Positions 1 through 5,737 of a DNA stretch of 10,190 nucleotides are shown here, one piece after another. Positions within the stretch are counted from its first letter, which is position 1, and each line of letters begins with the position of its first letter. The DNA comes from Oscillospiraceae bacterium (lineage in GTDB: Bacteria > Bacillota > Clostridia > Oscillospirales > Acutalibacteraceae). Position numbers and translations under genes: made by a program. The stretch lies in contig JAQXLO010000122.1 in NCBI GenBank assembly GCA_029012165.1, forward strand, positions 1-10,190, written 5' to 3'. The notes under the pieces are model-generated. The model did no database searches, had not been told where the DNA came from, and was given only the letters and a program-made list of their open reading frames with translations.

Positions 1-847
1 CATGGTCGTGCTGGAAACGGGACTGGGCGGACGGCTGGACTCCACCAACATCATCCCGTGCCCCGAGGTGAGCGTGATCACGTCCGTTTCTCTCGACCAC
101 ATGGCGGTGCTGGGGAATACCGTTGCGCAGATCGCCGCCGAAAAGTGCGGCATCCTCAAGGACGGCGGCACAGTTGTGACCTATCCGTTTCAAAACCCCG
201 AAGCGCTGGAGGTGATCCGCCGCACCGCCGAGGAACGGCGAAACACCCTCATCCTGCCCGACGGCGAAGCGATAGAGATCCGAAACGAAACCATATTCGG
301 TACCGATGCCGTGATCGGAGGCTTACCCGTGCATATTCCCATGCTCGGCAGACACATGGTCTATAACGCTTCCATGGCGGTGGCGGCGGCACGGGCTTTG
401 GGTATTTCGGACGAAGCCATTGCCCAAGGCATTGCCGACAGCCGTATGCCCGCCCGCATGGAGATTGTGCGGGAAAGGCCGCTGACCATAATCGACGGCG
501 GGCACAACGAGGACTGCGCCCATGCTTTGCGAAATGCGGTCAAGCGCTTTCTTCCGAACCGCAGAATCGTCGGTGTTTGCGGCTTGATGGCAGACAAAGC
601 GTATGAAACGTATCTGTCGATCGTCGCACCGCTTTTTTCTGCGCTCGTCACGGTTACGCCCGACAATCCCCGTGCCCTGCCGGCGAAAGCACTGTGCGAA
701 GCGGCGCAAAAATACTGCCCCCACTGCACGGCGGCGGACAGCTTCCGAGAGGCGTGCACGCTTGCCAAAGCACAGGCGGGAGTGGACGGTGTTCTGCTCT
801 CGTGCGGGTCGTTTTACATGGTCGCCGATCTGGAAAAATATTTATAA
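1..847 (+). CDS. folC: FolC, bifunctional dihydrofolate/folylpolyglutamate synthase (5' end outside window)
   Basis: This is the C-terminal 281 residues of a Mur-ligase-family enzyme that adds glutamate to folates, and in many bacteria also to dihydropteroate, using ATP in the cytoplasm. The reading phase starts at base 2, and the Met there is internal because the family is usually about 420-430 residues. Visible motifs, numbered from that Met, are GLGGRLDSTN at 7-16, SLDH at 30-33, then LG.T...IA.EKCGILK at 37-53, whose EK lysine is the one carbamylated in studied FolC proteins. MPARME (149-154) and DGGHN (165-169) mark the start of the C-terminal domain, and SCGSFYMV lies near the end. MPARM/DGGHN replaces the PGR/DGAHN seen in Bacillus and E. 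coli; I believe this is a usual clostridial variant rather than a defect. The gene ends in TAA and is followed by a terminator. The family call is firm; which of the two activities it has cannot be read from the fragment. Confidence 0.95.
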   Translation, partial: MVVLETGLGGRLDSTNIIPCPEVSVITSVSLDHMAVLGNTVAQIAAEKCGILKDGGTVVTYPFQNPEALEVIRRTAEERRNTLILPDGEAIEIRNETIFGTDAVIGGLPVHIPMLGRHMVYNASMAVAAARALGISDEAIAQGIADSRMPARMEIVRERPLTIIDGGHNEDCAHALRNAVKRFLPNRRIVGVCGLMADKAYETYLSIVAPLFSALVTVTPDNPRALPAKALCEAAQKYCPHCTAADSFREACTLAKAQAGVDGVLLSCGSFYMVADLEKYL

Positions 848-859
848 CGACCGACACCC

Positions 860-868
860 TTTGTCAAA
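860..868 (+). promoter_or_regulatory. Putative Spo0A box upstream of the spoIIA operon
   Basis: TTTGTCAAA matches the described Spo0A-binding consensus TTTGTCRAA at all nine positions. It lies 67 bases before the spoIIAA start codon. Spo0A~P is known to activate spoIIA transcription in Bacillus and clostridia, so the location makes biological sense. Against it, a nine-base match in an AT-rich gap can occur by chance, and I see no clear sigma-H promoter just downstream. The box contains TTGTCA (861-866), a 5/6 match to a sigma-A -35. A TATCCT sits 21 bases further on at 888-893, an arrangement reminiscent of the long-spacer spoIIG promoter, but this is speculative. Confidence 0.45.
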
Positions 869-881
869 TTTTACACACACC

Positions 882-912
882 ATCCCTTATCCTCTTGGAT
901 AGGGGATTTTTT
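882..912 (+). terminator. Rho-independent terminator after folC
   Basis: An 11-bp stem, ATCCCTTATCC (882-892) paired with GGATAGGGGAT (897-907) with one T.G wobble, closes a 4-base loop. It runs directly into a T tract ending at 912. This should end the folC transcript and separate it from the sporulation operon. Confidence 0.85.
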
Positions 913-935
913 GTTGCCCGAAAGGAGGAAGTACA

Positions 936-1253
936 ATGCCTGTTGAATTTAAAAAACAGCGGCGCAAATTGACGGCGTATCTGATCGGGGATATCGACCA
1001 CCATTGCGCCGAACCCATCCGCATGGATATTGACGAGCGTATCGCAGCGGACAAGCCGGAGGTGCTTTGCCTCGATTTTTCCAAAGTAACATTTATGGAT
1101 TCTTCCGGTGTCGGTCTTGTCATGGGACGGTTCAGAACCCTGTCGGTCTACGGCGGGAGATTGGAACTATCCGGAATGTCCGGCGCCGTACAGCGTGTGA
1201 TGCAACTGTCCGGGATCGGCAAAATTGCGACCATTGTGGAGAAGAAAGGATAA
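936..1253 (+). CDS. spoIIAA: SpoIIAA, anti-sigma F factor antagonist (STAS domain)
   Basis: This 105-residue single STAS-domain protein, close to the usual SpoIIAA length, is the anti-anti-sigma factor of the sigma F switch. When unphosphorylated it binds the kinase/anti-sigma SpoIIAB and frees sigma F in the forespore. GDIDHHCAE (18-26) matches the N-terminal STAS strand region of Bacillus SpoIIAA (GELDHHTAE). The motif MDSSGVGLVMGRF (54-66) carries the phosphorylation site; Ser56 corresponds to Ser58 of B. subtilis. The downstream GG.L.L.GMS..VQRVMQLSGI segment is also typical. A strong AAAGGAGG site (921-928) seven bases before the ATG fixes the start. The stop lies four bases before spoIIAB. 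SpoIIE, the phosphatase expected to activate the protein, is not in the window. Confidence 0.95.
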   Translation: MPVEFKKQRRKLTAYLIGDIDHHCAEPIRMDIDERIAADKPEVLCLDFSKVTFMDSSGVGLVMGRFRTLSVYGGRLELSGMSGAVQRVMQLSGIGKIATIVEKKG

Positions 1254-1257
1254 CAAC

Positions 1258-1695
1258 ATGAAAGCTTTGCAAACCATGAAACTGGAAATTGAAAGCCGCT
1301 CTGTGAACGAAGCGTTCGCACGGGCGGTGGTGTCCGCCTTTGCGGCACAGCTGGATCCGACGGTGGAGGAGTTGGCAGACCTGCGCACGGCGGTCAGCGA
1401 AGCGGTGACGAACTGCATCGTCCATGCCTACCGGGAAACCGTGGGCAAAATTTACATAAGCGCATCGGTCTATCCTCAGGGAATGTTCTGCGTGAAAATT
1501 CGGGACAGGGGATGCGGCATTGCAGACGTGGCGCAGGCACGGGAGCCGCTGTTTACAACCCTCGGCGGGGAGCGTGCGGGACTGGGCTTCGCCGTCATGG
1601 AAAGCTTTTGCGACAAAGTGCAGGTACGTTCCGCAGTGGGCAAGGGCACGACGGTGACACTGTATAAACGGATCAGCGGTCGAGATGATGCTTAA
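1258..1695 (+). CDS. spoIIAB: SpoIIAB, anti-sigma F factor and serine kinase
   Basis: The protein has 145 residues (Bacillus: 146) and is a GHKL-fold kinase that holds sigma F inactive and phosphorylates SpoIIAA. The ATP-binding motifs are complete: the N box SEAVTNCIVHAY (47-58) with Glu48 and Asn52, the G1 box IRDRGCGI (81-88) with Asp83, PLFTT (97-101), and the G2 box GERAGLGFAVM (104-114). TVTLYKRI forms the last strand. I chose ATG 1258 over an in-frame ATG at 1225. The 1225 start lies inside spoIIAA, adds 11 unlike residues and lacks a ribosome site, whereas AAAGGA (1245-1250) sits seven bases before 1258. The 3' end overlaps sigF by 11 bases, fitting coordinated production of the anti-sigma factor and its sigma factor. 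Confidence 0.95.
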   Translation: MKALQTMKLEIESRSVNEAFARAVVSAFAAQLDPTVEELADLRTAVSEAVTNCIVHAYRETVGKIYISASVYPQGMFCVKIRDRGCGIADVAQAREPLFTTLGGERAGLGFAVMESFCDKVQVRSAVGKGTTVTLYKRISGRDDA

Positions 1696-2347
1696 GGAAC
1701 GCAATCAGTTTATCGAGCAGAACATCGGTCTTGTCCACGCCTGTGCAGGCAGATTTAAGGGCAGGGGCGTGGAGTACGAGGATCTGTTTCAGGCGGGATG
1801 CGTCGGTCTTTGCAAGGCGGCAGACGGATTTGACGAAAGCAAGGGCTTCGCCTTTTCAACCTATGCCGTCCCGACAATATTGGGAGAGATTCGGCGTATC
1901 TTCCGAGACGGCGGCACCGTCAAGGTCGGGCGCAGTCTCAAGGAAAAGGCGCGCCATGTTTTGCACACACAGGAAACCCTTACCGCACAGTTCGGCAGGG
2001 AACCGACCATCAGCGAACTGGCGCAGGAGATCGGCTGTGATACGGCGCAGACGGCATTTCTGCTCAATGCTGCTCTGCCGGCGGTGTCCCTGACCTTTGA
2101 ATCGGAAGAGGAACAAATGCAGGCGGACATTCCCGTCCCGTCGCCGGATACGCAGATCGAGGACACCCTGTCCCTGTATACCACGCTGGATGCCCTGAAC
2201 GAAAAGGAACGCAAGCTCATCGAACTGCGTTTTTTTAAAGGTTTAACCCAGACGCAAACGGCGGAGATCCTGCACATATCGCAGGTGCAGGTTTCGAGAA
2301 AGGAGAAAGCCATCCTGCAAAAAATGCGCCGGGAGATGCTGCGCTGA
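1685..2347 (+). CDS. sigF: Sigma F, forespore RNA polymerase sigma factor (SpoIIAC)
   Basis: This 220-residue sigma-70 family factor is placed as sigma F because it follows spoIIAA-spoIIAB. Region 2 covers about residues 5-80, with DLFQAGCVGL (33-42), FAFSTYAVPTILGEIRR (55-71) and FRDGGTVKVGRSLKE (73-87), which match the core- and -10-binding segments of sigma F/G. Region 3 is about 88-135. Region 4 (about 163-216) contains the helix-turn-helix LTQTQTAEILHISQVQVSR (187-205). It is about 35 residues shorter than B. subtilis SigF, all missing from the N-terminus before the segment matching LIEKN. An in-frame TGA at 1655 and no ATG, GTG or TTG between it and 1685 show the short form is real. Start may be 1685 or the adjacent ATG 1688. 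No good ribosome site is visible, so translation probably depends on spoIIAB, which it overlaps. SigG is the main alternative; context favours SigF. Confidence 0.93.
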   Translation: MMLKERNQFIEQNIGLVHACAGRFKGRGVEYEDLFQAGCVGLCKAADGFDESKGFAFSTYAVPTILGEIRRIFRDGGTVKVGRSLKEKARHVLHTQETLTAQFGREPTISELAQEIGCDTAQTAFLLNAALPAVSLTFESEEEQMQADIPVPSPDTQIEDTLSLYTTLDALNEKERKLIELRFFKGLTQTQTAEILHISQVQVSRKEKAILQKMRREMLR

Positions 2348-2371
2348 GGCGTGTTTTTCCATGCAAAAACG

Positions 2372-2401
2372 GTGTCGCTGTTTTATACGGCGGCACTTTT
2401 T
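2372..2401 (+). terminator. Rho-independent terminator after sigF
   Basis: GTGTCGCTGT (2372-2381) pairs with ACGGCGGCAC (2387-2396) as a 10-bp stem with two G.T wobbles and a TTTAT loop, followed by five T. It sits 25 bases after the sigF stop and ends the spoIIA operon. No spoVA genes follow here as they do in Bacillus. Confidence 0.8.
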
Positions 2402-2412
2402 GTATTTTTCAC

Positions 2413-2441
2413 TTGCAGTTTCCCACAAGATATAGTATAAT
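2413..2441 (+). promoter_or_regulatory. Sigma-A-type promoter for tcdA
   Basis: TTGCAG (2413-2418), a 17-base spacer and a perfect TATAAT (2436-2441) form a housekeeping-type promoter. The -35 matches consensus only at TTG, while the -10 and spacing are ideal. Initiation would fall near 2448, leaving a leader of about 20 bases before the tcdA ATG. The preceding terminator makes an independent start here necessary. Confidence 0.65.
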
Positions 2442-2454
2442 AACACATTATACT
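2434..2454. repeat. 8-bp perfect inverted repeat over the -10 box
   Basis: AGTATAAT (2434-2441) and ATTATACT (2447-2454) are exact reverse complements separated by AACAC. The left arm contains the entire -10 box and the right arm ends just before the ribosome binding site. It could be an operator for a dimeric repressor, or could arise by chance from an AT-rich promoter sequence. Confidence 0.4.
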
Positions 2455-2460
2455 GGGAGG
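2455..2460 (+). promoter_or_regulatory. Ribosome binding site that decides the tcdA start
   Basis: GGGAGG lies nine bases before ATG 2470. It directly abuts ATG 2461, which is too close to use. It also lies downstream of an in-frame TTG at 2413 that is part of the promoter -35. The site therefore supports 2470. Confidence 0.7.
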
Positions 2461-2469
2461 ATGAGCGCA

Positions 2470-3183
2470 ATGCAGGAGCAGTTTTACCGCACGGGAATGC
2501 TTTTGGGAGAAGCGGCGATGGAGAAGCTGCACAACAGCCGGGTGATCCTGTTCGGTCTCGGCGGTGTGGGTTCCTATACGGCGGAGGCGCTTTGCCGTGC
2601 CGGCGTCGGGCACCTGACGCTGGTGGACAACGACACGGTCAGCGAGACGAACCGAAACCGTCAGCTCTACGCTCTGTCCTCCACGGCAGGCAGACTGAAA
2701 ACGGAGGTTGCCAAAGAGCGGCTATTGGACATCTGGCCGCAATGCGATGTGCAGATCATCAGTGATTTCTACCTGCCCGAAAATGCGGATTCCTTTTTCA
2801 TACAGTCCTATGACTATATCGCCGACGCCATCGACACGGTGAGCGCCAAGCTGGATCTGGCAGTGCGTGCATGGCACAGCGGTACGCCGATCCTTTCCTG
2901 CATGGGCACCGGCAACAAGCTGGATCCGTCCCGCCTGCGCATATCCGATATCTACAAAACCAGTGTCTGTCCGCTGTGCAAGGTGATGCGCTATGAACTT
3001 CGTCAGCGAGGTGTGCCGAAGCTGAATGTGGTGTGGTCAGACGAGCCTCCCCGCAAGCCGCAGTCCGTGGGCGAAGCGACCGAACGCAGGGGACTTCCGG
3101 GCAGTGTGCCCTTTGTGCCGCCGGTGGCAGGGATGCTCATGGCGGGCAAAATTATTCTCGATTTGGCAGGTGAAAATGCATGA
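2470..3183 (+). CDS. tcdA: TcdA, tRNA threonylcarbamoyladenosine dehydratase (E1/ThiF-like)
   Basis: This 237-residue E1/ThiF-like enzyme of the TcdA (YgdL/CsdL) family uses ATP to cyclise t6A to ct6A at position 37 of ANN-decoding tRNAs. The N-terminus (QEQFYRTGMLLGEAAMEKL) is typical. The nucleotide-binding loop is GLGGVG (29-34), followed by LVDNDTV (51-57), TNRNRQLYAL (60-69) and the segment DAIDTVSAKLDL. The C-terminal part has IYKTSVCPLCKVMRYELRQRG and a late PGSVPFVPPVAGMLMAG segment, as in Firmicute members. MoeB, ThiF or HesA are less likely: there is no typical zinc pair of CxxC motifs, only one CPLC at 167-170, where relatives as I recall them have CPLA or DPLA. E. coli TcdA is about 268 residues, so this is slightly short but complete. 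The stop overlaps the next start as ATGA, so the two genes are translationally linked. Confidence 0.92.
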   Translation: MQEQFYRTGMLLGEAAMEKLHNSRVILFGLGGVGSYTAEALCRAGVGHLTLVDNDTVSETNRNRQLYALSSTAGRLKTEVAKERLLDIWPQCDVQIISDFYLPENADSFFIQSYDYIADAIDTVSAKLDLAVRAWHSGTPILSCMGTGNKLDPSRLRISDIYKTSVCPLCKVMRYELRQRGVPKLNVVWSDEPPRKPQSVGEATERRGLPGSVPFVPPVAGMLMAGKIILDLAGENA

Positions 3184-4787
3184 CCTTTTCCGCTTTCAAA
3201 AAGTGTACAGCGCTGTTTCTTGCGGCGGTGCTGCTGCTCGCACTGGCGGGATGCGGCGGGACAACCGAGGACGTTTCGACCCAGACGCAGGTGTCCACAG
3301 AGCTGAACAGTGCAACCATCCGCTACAACGACCTGCGTCTGCCCTATGCCAAGGCGGACAGTCTCGACCCCTTTGAGGCAAAAAGCGCCATGAACCGGCA
3401 GCTGTCTACGCTGATGTACGACAGTCTGTTCACCGTGGGTGAAAATTTCGAGGCGAAGCCGCTGCTGGCCAAGGAATACCTGACGGACGGACTGACGGTG
3501 ACCGTATCCGTCAATACGGGCGTACGCTTCACGGACGGCACACCGATGAGCGTGTCGGATATCCTCTATTCCTTCGATATAGCCAAGGAATCGGCGGTAT
3601 ACAAAGCAAGACTTGCCAACATCGAGTCTGCATCGGCGGCAGGGGAAAATGTCCTGCTCTTTCAGTTGGCATCGCCCGACCCGTATGCCGTGGCGTGCCT
3701 TGACTTCCCCATCATCAAAACCGGCACCTCTGCCGAGGACAGGGAACGTGCGGCGGAGGCAATGGAGAATGAGCAGGAGGATAGTCCCAAAAGTAAAAGC
3801 ACCGACAAGGTCGTGCCGGTGGGGAGCGGACGCTATATTTTGCAGTATGAGGAGAACGAAGCGGATCCCGTGCTGGTGGCCTTCAACGACCGCTTCAAAG
3901 GCTTTTTCCCCACCATGACCACCATTCAGCTGGTCAATGTGACGGATGCCTCCGCCTTGTTCTACAGTTTGGAGATCGGCAATATCAGCTTTGCCTTTGA
4001 CGACCTGTCCAGCGGCAAATATACCCGTGTGAATGCGACCATCTCCGAGTACCCCATGAACAATCTCGTTTACCTCGGCATGAATCAGGATGACTCCGCA
4101 CTGGCGATTCCGGCGGTGCGACAGGCGATCGAAGCGGCCATCGACCGGGAGGATGTCCTGAACGTGGCGTTTCAGGGACACGCAGCTGTGACCCATACGC
4201 CCTTCAATCCCCTCTGGACTGAGGCGTCCGCCTATGAGGGCGAGTGGACAAAGGGGGAAAAGACGGCGCAGGAGATTCTGGAGGAAGCCGGCTTTGACAA
4301 GATCAACAGCTACGGTGTGCGCAACAACGGCAGGATAAGCCTGAATTTCACAATGATCGTCCCCGAGGATAACAATTTCAAGTGGATGACGGCGCAGCAG
4401 ATCGCCAAAAAGCTCAAGACGCTGAACATCAAGGTCAATATTACCGCAATGCCTTCGGAACAGTTTTTGACCGAGGTGGAGCTGGGACACTTCGACTTGT
4501 ACGTTGGGGAGGTGGCGCTGTCTGCCAACATGAGCATGGACGCCTTTTTCGGCGGTTCCGGCGCCATGGCGCACGGCATTTGGGCACGGACGGCGGCGGA
4601 CGCCTACTACAGCTTCCTTGCGGGGGAGATCAATTTCAACGCATTCATGGAGGCTTTCAAGCAGGATATGCCCTTTGTGCCGCTGTGTTTCCGCAAGGGG
4701 ATCGTGGCAAGCGTCAAGGAACTGCAAAATACACAGAATGCCCGATACGGCGATTTGTACGAGGACATCGAGGACTGGCACTTCTGA
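3180..4787 (+). CDS. ABC transporter substrate-binding lipoprotein (family 5, peptide/nickel type)
   Basis: This is a 535-residue extracytoplasmic solute-binding protein. Residues 1-24 form a lipoprotein signal peptide: basic FKK, the hydrophobic core LFLAAVLLLALA, then lipobox LAGC with Cys25 as the lipidation site. A low-complexity Thr/Ser/Gln linker follows. The family 5 pattern appears in SLDPFEAKSA (61-70), the LYDSLF-like LMYDSLF (78-84) and GVRFTDGTPMSVSDILYSF (114-132). GSGRYIL, VRQAIEAAIDRE and the late MPFVPLCFRKGIVA also fit. Family members usually deliver oligopeptides, dipeptides or nickel to a permease, but no permease or ATPase gene is nearby, so the ligand cannot be assigned. 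It starts on the ATG overlapping the tcdA stop; the upstream GGCAGGTG is a modest ribosome site, suggesting coupling. No closely spaced alternative start exists. Confidence 0.9.
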   Translation: MTFSAFKKCTALFLAAVLLLALAGCGGTTEDVSTQTQVSTELNSATIRYNDLRLPYAKADSLDPFEAKSAMNRQLSTLMYDSLFTVGENFEAKPLLAKEYLTDGLTVTVSVNTGVRFTDGTPMSVSDILYSFDIAKESAVYKARLANIESASAAGENVLLFQLASPDPYAVACLDFPIIKTGTSAEDRERAAEAMENEQEDSPKSKSTDKVVPVGSGRYILQYEENEADPVLVAFNDRFKGFFPTMTTIQLVNVTDASALFYSLEIGNISFAFDDLSSGKYTRVNATISEYPMNNLVYLGMNQDDSALAIPAVRQAIEAAIDREDVLNVAFQGHAAVTHTPFNPLWTEASAYEGEWTKGEKTAQEILEEAGFDKINSYGVRNNGRISLNFTMIVPEDNNFKWMTAQQIAKKLKTLNIKVNITAMPSEQFLTEVELGHFDLYVGEVALSANMSMDAFFGGSGAMAHGIWARTAADAYYSFLAGEINFNAFMEAFKQDMPFVPLCFRKGIVASVKELQNTQNARYGDLYEDIEDWHF

Positions 4788-4844
4788 CGCACGCATATTT
4801 TTCCGCCCGTGGGACATACTTCCATTGAAACGGAGGCATGAACC

Positions 4845-5735
4845 ATGATTACGGGGATGCAATATCTCGATGCGGTGCGGGATGCCCACACGTTGCTGTG
4901 TGCGCACCAAAACAAGCTCAATGCCATGAACGTGTTTCCCGTCCCGGACGGCGACACGGGCACCAATATGCTGCGCACCCTGTCCGGTGTGCTGGAGCTG
5001 ACGGCTTCGTCGTCTGATGCGCTGTCCGATGTGTCCGACAGGGTCGCCTCTGCCATGCTGGAAAAAGCACGGGGCAATTCCGGCATCATGCTTTCTTTGC
5101 TGTTCCGAGGCATTTCGGTTTGTTTTCAAAAAGCCGTTATGGCAGGCGGTGAGATGCTGGCGCAGGCGCTGTCTGCGGCGGCGGACTGCGCATGGAACGC
5201 TGTTCCCGACCCGCAGGAGGGTACCATCCTGACCGTTGCACGCTTTGCCGCCGATGCGGCACAGGCCGTGCCGAAAAAAACGGTGCAGACGGTCATCACT
5301 GCGGCTTGTGCAGGGGCTTTGCAGGGCTTGCAGAAAACGACCGCCATGCTGCCGCCGCTGCAAAAGGCGCAGGTGGTGGATGCCGGCGGGTACGGATATT
5401 TGCTCGTCCTGCACGCCTTTGCCCGGCGGTTCGGCGGCACCTATACGGTACAGACCTTTTCGGGAGCGGTCGATATGGGGCAAACGGTTCCCGGCTACAA
5501 GTACTGCACAGAGCTTTGGATCCGACAAAAACAGCCGACTGCGGGAACGGCGGAACTGCAAAATTTTCTTTCCCATTGCGGCGACTGCGGCACGGCCGTG
5601 TCACAGCAGGGCAGGATCAAGGTGCACGTGCACACCGATGCGCCGTGGCGTGTGCTGGAAAAGGCTCTGGAGTATGGAAACGTATACGACATAAAAATCG
5701 ACGATATGGCCGAGCAAGTCGGTCAAAGAGGATAG
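4845..5735 (+). CDS. DAK2-domain protein, FakA/YloV-like, lacking the C-terminal domain
   Basis: This 296-residue protein resembles the N-terminal half of FakA (YloV), the kinase that phosphorylates fatty acids held by FakB proteins in Gram-positive bacteria. The DAK2 ATP-binding domain spans about 1-205. It has NVFPVPDGDTGTNM (29-42) with the metal-binding Asp35 and Asp37, ARGNSGIMLSLLFRGIS (75-91 approx.), a PQEGTILTVAR segment and VVDAGGYGYLLVLHAF. The remainder (YKYCTELWI, KVHVHTDAPWRVLEKALEYG, IKIDDM) matches the middle FakA region. It then stops, whereas FakA is about 550 residues, so the C-terminal domain is absent. The stop is directly followed by recG, so no broken remainder is present. 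GGAGG (4832-4836) eight bases upstream fixes the start. A DAK2 protein beside recG matches the Bacillus yloV-recG region. Kinase activity is inferred only. Confidence 0.85.
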   Translation: MITGMQYLDAVRDAHTLLCAHQNKLNAMNVFPVPDGDTGTNMLRTLSGVLELTASSSDALSDVSDRVASAMLEKARGNSGIMLSLLFRGISVCFQKAVMAGGEMLAQALSAAADCAWNAVPDPQEGTILTVARFAADAAQAVPKKTVQTVITAACAGALQGLQKTTAMLPPLQKAQVVDAGGYGYLLVLHAFARRFGGTYTVQTFSGAVDMGQTVPGYKYCTELWIRQKQPTAGTAELQNFLSHCGDCGTAVSQQGRIKVHVHTDAPWRVLEKALEYGNVYDIKIDDMAEQVGQRG

Positions 5736-5737
5736 CT

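Noticed and set aside
901..948. Sigma-H promoter in front of spoIIAA (AGGGGATTT with CGAAA, or AGGAAGT with GAAT)
   Set aside because: Spacings are 2-4 bases off, and the second would start transcription inside the gene; AGGAAGT is part of the ribosome binding region.
2413..2469. TTG 2413 or ATG 2461 as the tcdA start
   Set aside because: The TTG is part of the promoter -35, ATG 2461 abuts the ribosome site, and the family N-terminus begins at ATG 2470.
3003..5576. 857-codon open frame on the minus strand opposite tcdA, the binding protein and the DAK2 gene
   Set aside because: It spans three well-supported + strand genes, its translation is rich in Arg, His, Gly and Cys with no recognisable domain, and long antisense frames are expected in G+C-rich coding DNA.
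5192..5737. N-terminal extension of recG by 182 codons
   Set aside because: It overlaps the DAK2 gene in another frame and translates to low-similarity Arg/Gly-rich sequence. The conserved RecG N-terminus and a ribosome site fix the start at 5738.
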